DNA of 64,000 nucleotides from positions 1 through 64,000 of the forward strand of contig NZ_BDAZ01000058.1 of the NCBI RefSeq assembly GCF_001612725.1. Reading direction: 5' to 3'. Shown here one piece after another: positions 49,387-57,468 of this stretch (position 1 is the stretch's first letter; each line of letters begins with the position of its first letter). The translations under genes were made by a program, and so were the position numbers. Under the pieces are notes generated by a model that was not told the origin of the DNA, did not search any database, and worked only from the letters and a program-made list of their open reading frames with translations. Origin of the DNA: Nocardia anaemiae NBRC 100462 (lineage in GTDB: Bacteria > Actinomycetota > Actinomycetes > Mycobacteriales > Mycobacteriaceae).

Positions 49387-50358
49387 GTGGCGGCCACCAC
49401 AACACGAGTTCTGCGCCTGCTCTCGCTGCTGCAGGACCGCGCGCATACCGGCCGCGAGCTGGCCGAACGGCTCGACATCACGGACCGGACGCTGCGCAAA
49501 GACATCCAGCGACTGCGCGAACTCGGCTATCCGGTGCACGCCGAGCGGGGCGCGATCGGCGGCTACCGGCTCGGTCGCGGCAGCACCATGCCGCCGCTGC
49601 TGCTCGACGACGATGAGGCCGTCGCGGTGGCCGTGGCCATCGGCCTGGCCGAGGACGGCTCCACCGGCATCGCCGATATCACCGAGAACGCCGCGCGCGC
49701 ACTGGCGAAACTCGAACAGATCCTGCCGAAACGCTTGCAGCGCAAGGTGACCGCGCTGCGCAATGCGACCGCCATCGGACCGGCGACCACCGGTTCCCGC
49801 GAGCCGGATGCCCCGGTCCCGGCCGCGATACTGACCACCCTCGCGAGCGCCATCCGCGATGGCGCCACCGTTCGGATCGGATCGGATGCCGACGCGGACA
49901 ACGAAATCGAGCCCTACCGGCTGATCAACTGGCAGCGCCGCTGGTATCTGGTCGCCTACGACCTCGAAACCCATTCCTGGCGTGCGATTCCCGTCGCCCA
50001 GGTACAGTGCGCCGTCGCGGGGTCGCGCCGCTTCGCCGCACGGTCACTGCCCGATGACGATCTAGTGGCCTTCGTCATGCGCCATATCGCCAGCACGGGT
50101 TGGCAGGTGCATGCCCGGGTGACGGTGCTGGCGCCCGCCGAGACGGTGATCGCCCGCATCAACCCCGCCGTCGGCGTGGTGGAGGCTGTCGACGCCGATA
50201 CCTGTACCCTGCTGACCGGCGCGGATGCCCTGGAGACCATCGCCATCTATCTGAGCATGCTGATGATGGACTTCCGGGTCGACGGCCCGCCGGAACTGGT
50301 CGCGCATCTGCGCACCCTCGCACGGCGTTATGCCGAATCGGTCGAACCGGCACCGTAG
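49387..50358 (+). CDS. WYL-domain transcriptional regulator
   Basis: 323 residues from a GTG at 49387 after GGAGG. The N-terminal DeoR-like HTH is RVLRLLSLLQDRAHTGRELA, then RLDITDRTLRKDIQRLRELG and the wing YPVHAERGAIGGYRLG. The WYL part has EPYRLINWQRRWYLVAYDLE and a C-terminal WCX-like extension (VEAVDADTCTLLTGADALET). WYL domains sense nucleic acids or other ligands and control many stress genes. It is divergent from the DinB/MDMPI gene. Confidence 0.93.
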   Translation: MAATTTRVLRLLSLLQDRAHTGRELAERLDITDRTLRKDIQRLRELGYPVHAERGAIGGYRLGRGSTMPPLLLDDDEAVAVAVAIGLAEDGSTGIADITENAARALAKLEQILPKRLQRKVTALRNATAIGPATTGSREPDAPVPAAILTTLASAIRDGATVRIGSDADADNEIEPYRLINWQRRWYLVAYDLETHSWRAIPVAQVQCAVAGSRRFAARSLPDDDLVAFVMRHIASTGWQVHARVTVLAPAETVIARINPAVGVVEAVDADTCTLLTGADALETIAIYLSMLMMDFRVDGPPELVAHLRTLARRYAESVEPAP

Positions 50359-50408
50359 CGTTATCCAACGTCGCGGCAATGCTTTTCGGTCGAAGTTAGG
50401 TTTGCACG

Positions 50409-50430
50409 GGGGGATCAGCCCTTGATCCCG
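50409..50430 (+). other. Leader hairpin before the MmyB-type regulator
   Basis: GGGATCA (50411-50417) pairs with TGATCCC (50423-50429) with a 5-base loop, 25 bases before the ATG. The ribosome site AGGAGG follows at 50440-50445. It could be a weak terminator of the WYL gene or a structure in the leader. Confidence 0.35.
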
Positions 50431-50453
50431 AGGGAATCAGGAGGCAAAGCATC

Positions 50454-51182
50454 ATGGCGGATACCCGCCCTTCGATCGCCCGCTATCTGCGTGAACGGCG
50501 TGCAGCGGCCGGACTCACCCAGGCCGCGATGGCCGTGGCCACCGGGTTCCCGCAGACGGTGATCGAGGATTTCGAACGGGGCGTGGTCGCGCCGACCACG
50601 GCGACGCTGGGCCGGTTGTTCGACGCGCTGGGCGTACCGGTGTTCTACCGCGACCACATCGTGAGCCTCACCCAATTGAGCCAGTTTCCGGATACCTTCG
50701 GGCCCGTACCCAGCGCGCCACTGCCCACCGATCTGCGCACTTTGCGCAGCCTGGCCCAGCCCGCCTGGTTCCAGATCGTGCCCACCTTCGATCTCGTCGC
50801 CGCGAACTCCGCCTACCTGCGGCTATTTCCCGGGCTGGAGCCCGGCGACAATATCCTCGAGTGGACGATGCTGAATCCGAAGGCCAGGCAGGCCGTGCAC
50901 GAGTGGCACAAGGAAGCGCATCTGATGGTGTACGCACTGCGGATGATGGCGCCCGGCCTGGTGCCGCAGGAACGGCTGGACAAGATCATCTCCGCCTGCC
51001 GGGCGGCGCCGGAGTGGGAGCAACTGTGGCTCACCGATGTGGCACCGGTCGATATCGCCAGACCATGGATCCACGTGCGCGATCCGGCCCGTCGCGAACT
51101 GCGCCGAATGGCATTGAACGTCTTCATGTCCGAATTCCCGCGACGGCCTTGGTGGATGTACACGCTGGTGCCGATCGACTGA
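50454..51182 (+). CDS. XRE regulator with MmyB-like ligand-binding domain
   Basis: 242 residues. The HTH is IARYLRERRAAAGLTQAAMA then GFPQTVIEDFERGVVAPTTA (about residues 8-60). The C-terminal part, from AQPAWFQIVPTFDLVAANSA through LEPGDNILEWTMLNPKARQA and the MMAPGLVPQERLDKII segment, is the MmyB-like (PAS-like, often fatty-acid-binding) domain of actinomycete regulators. The target is unknown. A strong terminator follows the gene. Confidence 0.88.
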   Translation: MADTRPSIARYLRERRAAAGLTQAAMAVATGFPQTVIEDFERGVVAPTTATLGRLFDALGVPVFYRDHIVSLTQLSQFPDTFGPVPSAPLPTDLRTLRSLAQPAWFQIVPTFDLVAANSAYLRLFPGLEPGDNILEWTMLNPKARQAVHEWHKEAHLMVYALRMMAPGLVPQERLDKIISACRAAPEWEQLWLTDVAPVDIARPWIHVRDPARRELRRMALNVFMSEFPRRPWWMYTLVPID

Positions 51183-51206
51183 ACCGACCCGGCCATCGAA
51201 ACGACA

Positions 51207-51242
51207 ACGGGGCCGATCCTCGCCGTTGAGGATCGGCCCCGT
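51207..51242. terminator. Strong bidirectional hairpin terminator
   Basis: ACGGGGCCGATCCTC (51207-51221) pairs perfectly with GAGGATCGGCCCCGT (51228-51242), a 15-bp stem with a 6-base loop, between the convergent MmyB-type regulator and MFS genes. Confidence 0.9.
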
Positions 51243-51268
51243 GGCCGTCCGGGCTCGTGACCCGACGA

Positions 51269-52726
51269 TTAGGCGTGGCCCGCTTTTTCGGCGGCATCGG
51301 CCGCCTTGCGCATCGGAATGACCAGGGTCAGCACGATGGCTACCAGGGCCGCTGCCGTGGCGATCAGGAACGTGGTGTGGAAGCCGTCGCGTGAGGGCAG
51401 CACATGCGAGCCGAGCTGGATCGTCATATGAGCGAGTACCACGCTCATCACCGCCGACGAGGTCGAGGTGCCGATCGAGCGCATCAGCGAATTGAGGCCG
51501 TTGGCCGCGGCGGTCTCGGTGAGCGGCACCGCACCCATGATCAGCGCGGGCATCGCGGCATAGGCCAGACCGACACCACCCGCGACGATCATCGCCGCGA
51601 TCATGAGCTCCCACACGCTGTTCATCAACACTACGGCACACAGATAACCGATCGCGATCACCGCCGAACCGAGCGCCAGCGTGACCTTCGGGCCGCGCGC
51701 CGCCGACAGCCGCGCCGAAACCGGCGACAGCAGGATCATCACGAATCCCGTTGGAGCCAATGCCAATCCGGCATTGACCATGGACAGCCCGAACCCGTAT
51801 CCGGTCTGCTCCGGCGCCATCATCAGCTGCGGGAAGGTCAGCGACATGCCGTAGAGCGCGAACCCGACCGCGATGGAAGCGAGGTTGGTGAACAGCACCC
51901 GCGGTCGCGCCGAGACCCGCAGGTCGACCAGCGGCGAGCGCTGCTTCAGTTCGAAGAAGCCCCAGATGAGGAAGGCCACCACCGACAGTGCGAAAAGGGC
52001 GAGTGTGCTCGCACTGCCCCAGCCCCAGTCCGCACCCTTGGTGATCGGAATCAGCAAGGCCAGCAACGCAATCGACAGTCCGACCGCACCACCGAAATCG
52101 AAACGCGCGGGTGTGCGCACCGGCGACTCCGGTACGAAGACGAAAACCAGTGCGGCACAGACGACACCGAGCCCGGCGGCGGTCCAGAACAGCATGTGCC
52201 AGTCCGCATTCTGCGCGATCGCCGCCGCCAGCGGCAGGCCGAGCGCACCGCCGACACCGAGCGTGGCACTCATGATCGCCATCGCGGAACCCACCTTCTC
52301 GGCGGGCAATTCGTCACGCATGATGCTGATGCCGAGCGGGATCGCGCCGACCGCAGCACCCTGCAGTGAACGCCCGATGATTTCGGGAGCCAGCGAGGAG
52401 AACAGCGCGCACACCACCGAACCGGCGACCAGCGATACCAGATTGGCGAACAGCACCCGGCGCTTGCCGAACATATCGCCGAGTCGGCCGCTGATCGGGG
52501 TTGCCACAGCACCGGCCAGCAGGGTCGCGGTGATCACCCAGGACGCATTGGACGCCGAGGTGTGCAGCAGCGTCGGCAGTGTGGGAATGATCGGAATGAC
52601 CAGCGTCTGCATCAGCGATACGACCACACCGACCATGCCGAGAGTCGCGATGAGCAGGCCAGATGCCGGACGGCGCCGGGCGTCGTCCTCGGTGACGGTC
52701 GAAGACGCGTCGGCTGCAACAGACAT
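51269..52726 (-). CDS. MFS multidrug exporter (DHA2/EmrB type)
   Basis: 485 residues, about 14 membrane helices. The N-terminus has LIATLGMVGVVVSLMQTLVI and the motif GRLGDMFGKRRVLFANLVSL (motif A between helices 2 and 3); motif C-like glycine-rich segment is LGVGGALGLPLAAAIAQN. DHA2 proteins export drugs or metabolites by proton antiport. It is divergent from a MarR-family regulator with two overlapping palindromes between them, so export of the effector ligand is likely. Confidence 0.9.
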   Translation of the reverse strand: MSVAADASSTVTEDDARRRPASGLLIATLGMVGVVVSLMQTLVIPIIPTLPTLLHTSASNASWVITATLLAGAVATPISGRLGDMFGKRRVLFANLVSLVAGSVVCALFSSLAPEIIGRSLQGAAVGAIPLGISIMRDELPAEKVGSAMAIMSATLGVGGALGLPLAAAIAQNADWHMLFWTAAGLGVVCAALVFVFVPESPVRTPARFDFGGAVGLSIALLALLIPITKGADWGWGSASTLALFALSVVAFLIWGFFELKQRSPLVDLRVSARPRVLFTNLASIAVGFALYGMSLTFPQLMMAPEQTGYGFGLSMVNAGLALAPTGFVMILLSPVSARLSAARGPKVTLALGSAVIAIGYLCAVVLMNSVWELMIAAMIVAGGVGLAYAAMPALIMGAVPLTETAAANGLNSLMRSIGTSTSSAVMSVVLAHMTIQLGSHVLPSRDGFHTTFLIATAAALVAIVLTLVIPMRKAADAAEKAGHA

Positions 52727-52730
52727 GAAT

Positions 52731-52753
52731 ATGTACGGTACATATCATATGTA
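52731..52753. promoter_or_regulatory. Overlapping palindromes: probable MarR operator
   Basis: ATGTACGGTACAT (52731-52743) and TACATATCATATGTA (52739-52753) are two perfect palindromes sharing five bases. They lie directly upstream of the MFS start and 49 bases before the MarR start, the usual position for an operator that controls both divergent genes. Confidence 0.75.
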
Positions 52754-52801
52754 TCGTGCACAATTTGCCATCGACGTGATTCAGCCGACATAGTGTGGGC
52801 C

Positions 52802-53284
52802 ATGTCCGAATCAGGTCCCGAGGATGACGATGCGCTCACCCGCCTCGTCTTCGAGCTGACCCTGCTCTCCCGGCACTTTCCGGCCTCACTGCTGCGTCGA
52901 CCCGGATTCCAGCTCGACCGATCCGCGTACCTGATCCTGACCCGACTGGAAATGGACGCCCCACTCAGCCTGCGCGAGCTGTCGGAGGCCTTTCAGCTCG
53001 ATATCTCCACCATCAACCGGCAGGTCGCCGCGATGCTGAAGCAGGGGCTGGTCGAGCGCGTCCCGGATCCGGACGGCGGCATTGCCCGCAAGATCAAGGC
53101 CAGCGCCAAGGGTCTGGAAGCGGTTGCCGCCGATCGCGAGCAGAGTCAAGAGGGCATCGGCGCCGTCGTCGCCGACTGGACGGCCGCCGATATCGCACAG
53201 TTGAGCGGGCTCATCACCCGGTTCAATATGTCGATAGAGCATCTCGAGGAGAATCCGTGGCCGCGCCCGCCCGCAGACCGATAG
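52802..53284 (+). CDS. MarR-family regulator
   Basis: 160 residues from the ATG at 52802. The winged helix: FQLDRSAYLILTRLEMDAPL, LRELSEAFQLDISTINRQVA and the wing LVERVPDPDGGIARKIKASA. The long C-terminal helices dimerise. It is divergent from an MFS exporter, with overlapping palindromes between them, the standard layout of a MarR repressor of an efflux pump. Confidence 0.9.
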   Translation: MSESGPEDDDALTRLVFELTLLSRHFPASLLRRPGFQLDRSAYLILTRLEMDAPLSLRELSEAFQLDISTINRQVAAMLKQGLVERVPDPDGGIARKIKASAKGLEAVAADREQSQEGIGAVVADWTAADIAQLSGLITRFNMSIEHLEENPWPRPPADR

Positions 53285-53330
53285 GCCGCCGAGTGGCGCG
53301 GCTCCCGCGACGTCAGGCAATATCGCTGCG

Positions 53331-53945
53331 GTGAGGTTCCGATTCGGGGTGGTCGCGGCATCGCTGTTCGTGGCGTCGCCGCTCGCCGTCGGCTGCGGAC
53401 TCGATACCGAGGCCGACGAATGGAACGGCTGGACGGTGACGGTGTATTACACCGCGGTCGAGTCCTATCACTTCGGCCCACTCGAAACCGTGCGCGGCTG
53501 TGGTGATCTCGAATGCACCGACGCGAGTGTCGAAATCGGCTCGCTACCAGAGGATTTCGTCGACGCGGTGCGCGATGAGGGCACCGGCCGGATCACCAGC
53601 GGCGAGCACGCGGGTCGATATCTGAACTGGTCCTACGATGTCGGCTTCTGGCTCGATACCGAACCGAGGGACACCCGAGGCGAGGCGCTGCGTCCGTTCG
53701 AGAGTGCGGCCGCCGATGACATCGAACCGGGAACTCGATTGCGGCTCACCGGTTGTGGGAGTGCCTATCGCATATGCGGCAAATTCAGTTCGACAACCTG
53801 GACGATCGGCGACGAATTCACACCGGGGCTCGGCGGCCCACGGCATCTGGACCTCTACATCGGCGAGGAAACTTCCGAAAGTTTCACCGAGGGACCGGAT
53901 TTCGTGACGTTCACCGGTGCGACACTGGAACCCGTCGAGCCCTGA
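53331..53945 (+). CDS. Putative lipoprotein of unknown function
   Basis: 204 residues from a GTG at 53331. The signal VVAASLFVASPLAVGC ends in a lipobox LAVGC. The mature part has WTVTVYYTAVESYHFGPLET, two cysteines in RGCGDLECTDASVE and a later pair in LTGCGSAYRICGKFSS, likely disulfides, and HLDLYIGEETSESFTEGPDF. No family is recognised. Its last 91 bases overlap the end of the convergent AraC gene, so the two cannot be freely varied. Confidence 0.72.
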   Translation: MRFRFGVVAASLFVASPLAVGCGLDTEADEWNGWTVTVYYTAVESYHFGPLETVRGCGDLECTDASVEIGSLPEDFVDAVRDEGTGRITSGEHAGRYLNWSYDVGFWLDTEPRDTRGEALRPFESAAADDIEPGTRLRLTGCGSAYRICGKFSSTTWTIGDEFTPGLGGPRHLDLYIGEETSESFTEGPDFVTFTGATLEPVEP

Positions 53946-54766
53946 CCCGCTTCGAAATACACGCCGGGTGTAATGCCGTAGCAGCGCCGGAACCAGCGGG
54001 TCAGATGGGCTTGATCGGCGAATCCGGCCTCGATCGCCGCCTGGCTGATCGGTCGGCCCGCGGCGATCAATCTGCGCGCCGTGCGCAGCCGGAGCAGCCG
54101 TTGATAATCACTCGGCGCCAGACCGTAATTGGTGCGGAAGGCGCGATACAGCGCGAATCGGCTGCATTCGGCGGCCTCGGCCAGATCGTCCATCGAAATG
54201 GGGTCGAGATAGCGATCGTGCAGTACCGCACGAACCCGTCGCGCGATATCGGCGGCCGAACCGGCCTGTACCACAGCGGTTCTCGTCCGCGTTCGGGTGC
54301 CGCGCTGCACCAGTGCCGCGACCGAGGCGGCCAAAGCCTCGTCGGCGGCCAGTTCGGTGGCGGGGCCGACCAGACTCGCACAGAGCCTGTGCAGGGCCGA
54401 TGAAAGCACGGGATCACGCAGCACCGGATCGGTGAACAATGGCAGACCGGTCGGGCGGCCCGCACGGTCGGAAAGCAGATCGGTGATCAGCTCGGAGCCG
54501 ATATGCGCGATCCAATAGGTGAATCCGAGTTCGGTGGTGCTGTGGCCGTCGTGCGGCTCGTCCGGATTGAAGGCCATCACCATGCCCGCCGCGCTGGTGC
54601 GGGTGGCGCCGCGACAGTCGAAGGTCTGCGCGCCGAACTCGGTCAGTCCGAACGAGTACGTCTCGTGGCTGTGCAGGTCATAGACGTGCCGTTCGAAATG
54701 CGCGTGCATGACCTCGACCGGGCGGTCCGCCATTCGCCGGTAGTCGACCCATTCACGCTCGGTCAC
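53855..54766 (-). CDS. AraC-family regulator
   Basis: 303 residues. The N-terminal cupin-like domain has HAHFERHVYDLHSHETYSFG (metal or ligand histidines) and FNPDEPHDG. The two HTHs are at about residues 185-285: DDLAEAAECSRFALYRAFRT and RLIAAGRPISQAAIEAGFAD, then QAHLTRWFRRCYGITPGVYF. Such regulators with an AraC_binding cupin often control neighbouring transporter or efflux genes; the divergent EamA transporter starts 62 bases away and is the natural candidate target. Confidence 0.9.
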   Translation of the reverse strand: MTEREWVDYRRMADRPVEVMHAHFERHVYDLHSHETYSFGLTEFGAQTFDCRGATRTSAAGMVMAFNPDEPHDGHSTTELGFTYWIAHIGSELITDLLSDRAGRPTGLPLFTDPVLRDPVLSSALHRLCASLVGPATELAADEALAASVAALVQRGTRTRTRTAVVQAGSAADIARRVRAVLHDRYLDPISMDDLAEAAECSRFALYRAFRTNYGLAPSDYQRLLRLRTARRLIAAGRPISQAAIEAGFADQAHLTRWFRRCYGITPGVYFEAGQGSTGSSVAPVNVTKSGPSVKLSEVSSPM

Positions 54767-54828
54767 CTATCCATTGTCACCGCACCAGCGTTCAATACTC
54801 GGGCGCGGCCCCCGCCGATGATCGAGCT

Positions 54829-55731
54829 GTGCGTATCCGATTGCTATTGGTCCTGGTCATGGCGTTGTGGGGCAGCGCGTTCGCCTCCTCGAAGCTCGCG
54901 GTCAACGAGGTGCCGCATGCGGTCGCCGGATTCCTGCGATTTCTGATCGGCACGATTGTGCTGCTCATCGTGCTGCGGGCGCCGCGGCTGCCCGTCGCCG
55001 ATACCGCTCGCGCGGCCGGGCTCGGGCTGATCGGCGTATTCGGGTACAACTTTCTGTTCTTCCTGGGACTCGCCCTGGCTCCCGCGGCCGACGGCAGCGT
55101 GATCGTCCCGATGGCGGCACCGATTTTCACGGTCGTGGTGACCGCGTTACTCGGCCGCACCCGGCTCTCGCGGATCCGACTGGTCGGGCTGACCGTGGCG
55201 ATCGCCGGTGCGGGCGTGTTCTTTCTCGGCATCCCCGCGACCGGAACCCACCGGCTACTCGGCGATCTCGTTTTCCTCGCGGCGGCCGCCTGCTGGGCGA
55301 GCTACACGATGCTCGGAGCGCCACTGTTGTCTCGGCTGCCCGCCCCAACCGTCACCGTGTACGCCACTGCCGCGGGCACGCTCGCGCTAGGGCTCATCGC
55401 CGCGCCGGAACTTTCCGACGTCCGGTGGTCCGCACTGGACCTCGGATTCTGGCTCAATCAGGCCTATCTGGGCGTACTGCCCACCGCCCTCGCATATGTC
55501 CTCTACTACCGCGCGGTAAGTCAGGTCGGTCCAGCGACCGCGGCCGCGGCGATGTTTCTGGTGCCCGCCTTCGGTCTCAGCTGCGCGTGGATATTGCTCG
55601 GAGAATCCATCTCGCTGACACAGACCCTCGGGGCAGCACTGATGTTCACAGGTGCCTGGCTGAACACTCGCGGCGAAGCACCGCGCGCAACGACACCACC
55701 CCGACCGGCGCCGGTCGCCGCGCATTCCTGA
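54829..55731 (+). CDS. EamA-family (DMT superfamily) transporter
   Basis: 300 residues from a GTG. Ten membrane helices in two EamA halves: LLLVLVMALWGSAFASSKLA, VAGFLRFLIGTIVLLIVLRA, LGLIGVFGYNFLFFLGLALA, and in the second half LLGDLVFLAAAACWASYTML, then ATAAAAMFLVPAFGLSCAWI. DMT proteins export amino acids or small metabolites. It is divergent from an AraC-family regulator with which it probably forms a regulator-exporter pair. Confidence 0.9.
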   Translation: MRIRLLLVLVMALWGSAFASSKLAVNEVPHAVAGFLRFLIGTIVLLIVLRAPRLPVADTARAAGLGLIGVFGYNFLFFLGLALAPAADGSVIVPMAAPIFTVVVTALLGRTRLSRIRLVGLTVAIAGAGVFFLGIPATGTHRLLGDLVFLAAAACWASYTMLGAPLLSRLPAPTVTVYATAAGTLALGLIAAPELSDVRWSALDLGFWLNQAYLGVLPTALAYVLYYRAVSQVGPATAAAAMFLVPAFGLSCAWILLGESISLTQTLGAALMFTGAWLNTRGEAPRATTPPRPAPVAAHS

Positions 55732-55795
55732 GGTTTGGATAGCCGCTGGCGAGGCATTACGTGGACGACACGACCGTCTGGGCTAGGAGGATCGG

Positions 55796-56356
55796 GTGTC
55801 TTCTGCAGTGATCGCAATAGTGGTCGTCGTGGTGGTGTTGGTCGCGGCCGGGTTGCTGTTCGCGGCATGGTCGATGCTGCGGAGAAGGCGACTGCGCACG
55901 AAGTTCGGGCCCGAATACGACCGGACCATGGAAGAGTCGGACAGCCGTAAGGCCGCTGAACGTGAGCTGAGCGAGCGCGAGCGCCGACACGCCGAATTGG
56001 ATATTCGCGAGCTGTCCGACGAGGAGAAGCAGCGGTACCGCGCGGAGTGGGCCCATATGCAGGAACGCTTCGTCGACGCTCCGGCGGATGCGGTGACGGC
56101 TGCCGATGTGCTGGTGGCCGACATCATGGCCGAGCGCGGCTACCCCACCGAAGGATATGACCAGCAGCTCGCTGATCTGTCCGTCGAGCACGCGGCGACG
56201 GTGGGTCACTATCGCGCCGCACATGAGATCGCGATTCGGCGCTCCGATACCCGAATCTCCACCGAGGACATGCGATTCGCGGTGGTGCAGTACCGCGAGT
56301 TGTTCGAGGACCTGCTCGGCGGCGCGTCGGGCGAGAAGAAGGATGCAAAGCGATGA
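55796..56356 (+). CDS. Single-pass membrane protein with a conserved C-terminal domain
   Basis: 186 residues. One membrane helix at the N-terminus (SSAVIAIVVVVVVLVAAGLL) is followed by a basic stretch and a highly charged helix (ERELSERERRHAELDIRELS). The C-terminal domain from WAHMQERFVDAPADAVTAAD through VADIMAERGYPTEGYDQQLA to EDMRFAVVQYRELFEDLLGG is shared with the next gene. The same combination occurs in conserved actinobacterial proteins of unknown function. It overlaps the next gene by four bases (ATGA), so the two are coupled. Confidence 0.8.
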   Translation: MSSAVIAIVVVVVVLVAAGLLFAAWSMLRRRRLRTKFGPEYDRTMEESDSRKAAERELSERERRHAELDIRELSDEEKQRYRAEWAHMQERFVDAPADAVTAADVLVADIMAERGYPTEGYDQQLADLSVEHAATVGHYRAAHEIAIRRSDTRISTEDMRFAVVQYRELFEDLLGGASGEKKDAKR

Positions 56357-57117
56357 GCACGGAGCAGGATCGGCAGCGGAAGCTGGAAGCCGAAGTGCCG
56401 GAAGGGGTTTCGCCGACCGCGACGCGTACTGGGACCGAGGGCGATTCGGCCGCGTCGTATGGACCGGCACCGATATCGGAAGCCGAGGCGAGCGGGGACG
56501 TTGGTACGGCCGCGGTTGGTGAGAATGAGAGCGAGCGGGTGGGCGCAGGCGAGAACACTGCCGGAGACCGGCCCACCGGCGCGGGCGGAGGCACGGCCAC
56601 GGACCAGCGCGCAACTCCGGATGAACGCGCGCCTGCAGGCGGAGGCGCGGGGTCGAGCACTGCTGCAGACACGGGCACTGACGATCGCACAGCTACAGAC
56701 AAGAGCGCAGCCGGAGACGAACGCACGGCTGCGGGCGGGGGCTCGGCGACAGCCGAACGCACGGCTACAGACCAACACGGGGGCACCGCCGCAGAACGGC
56801 ACGCAGCGACAGCCGAGCGCACGGCGGCGCAGGACATCGGGGGTCAGCCGCTCTTCGGTGCGGCCGATATCGAGCGCCTGCGGACCGCATGGCGGCAGGT
56901 GCAGGGCAGTTTCGTGGACAACCCGCACGACGCGGTGACGCAGGCCGACCATCTCGTCATGGCCACGGTTCAGCAGTTGTCCGCCACACTGGCCGAGCGG
57001 AAGCAGTCGCTGGAACGGCTGTGGTCGCGCGAAGAGGACGGTGATACCGAGGATCTGCGGCTGGCATTGCGCAGCTACCGCGCCTTCTTCGACCAGTTGG
57101 TCGGCACCGGGAACTAG
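56353..57117 (+). CDS. Protein with a low-complexity region and the same C-terminal domain
   Basis: 254 residues. The first ~165 are low-complexity, rich in Ala, Thr, Gly, Glu and Asp, with repeats such as DERTAAGGG, AERTATDQ and DRTATDKSAAGDERT. The C-terminal 85 residues hold the domain shared with the upstream gene: WRQVQGSFVDNPHDAVTQAD, HLVMATVQQLSATLAERKQS, EDLRLALRSYRAFFDQLVG. The W...VQ..FVDxPxDAVTxAD block is the most conserved element. There is no signal peptide, so this partner is cytoplasmic while the other is membrane-anchored. Function unknown. Confidence 0.78.
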   Translation: MSTEQDRQRKLEAEVPEGVSPTATRTGTEGDSAASYGPAPISEAEASGDVGTAAVGENESERVGAGENTAGDRPTGAGGGTATDQRATPDERAPAGGGAGSSTAADTGTDDRTATDKSAAGDERTAAGGGSATAERTATDQHGGTAAERHAATAERTAAQDIGGQPLFGAADIERLRTAWRQVQGSFVDNPHDAVTQADHLVMATVQQLSATLAERKQSLERLWSREEDGDTEDLRLALRSYRAFFDQLVGTGN

Positions 57118-57468
57118 CGCGGTTCAGCCGAGGCGGCGAAGGAGTCCAGCTGCAGGCTCTTGTATCGAGCCCGGATTTTCTCGTATCGGAATCGGTTGTG
57201 GGCCAAGAGCCTCAGCGACACGCTGGCCTTCGCCACGGTCACCGTGCCGAGCTTGGCCGCGACTCCCGGTGCGCGTGATTGGCTACCCATCACCGTCTCC
57301 TCGATGTGCGGCGCGGTGGCGGTTACCGCGCTCCCTGACGGGGACTCCTACTCCCCGTCCTGTCCCAACCTGCGACAACATCCTCGCCGGACTCGACCGC
57401 CTCATCTCCACCGGACGCATGTGAAACACGTATGTCGCATGGGCGCGGCAATACCATAGGCTTGCGCC
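57118..57468. other. Intergenic region, possible gene remnant
   Basis: About 350 bases. Plus-strand frames give short protein-like pieces (VTVPSLAATPGARDW and CDNILAGLDRLISTGRM) but no complete gene with a start and ribosome site. It may contain a decayed coding sequence and the promoter of the kinase gene. Confidence 0.3.

Noticed and set aside
56590..56830. Repetitive ACGGC/GACAG-rich stretch that could suggest a CRISPR-like or satellite array
   Set aside because: No constant repeat length or spacers; it is the low-complexity coding part of the 56353 gene.
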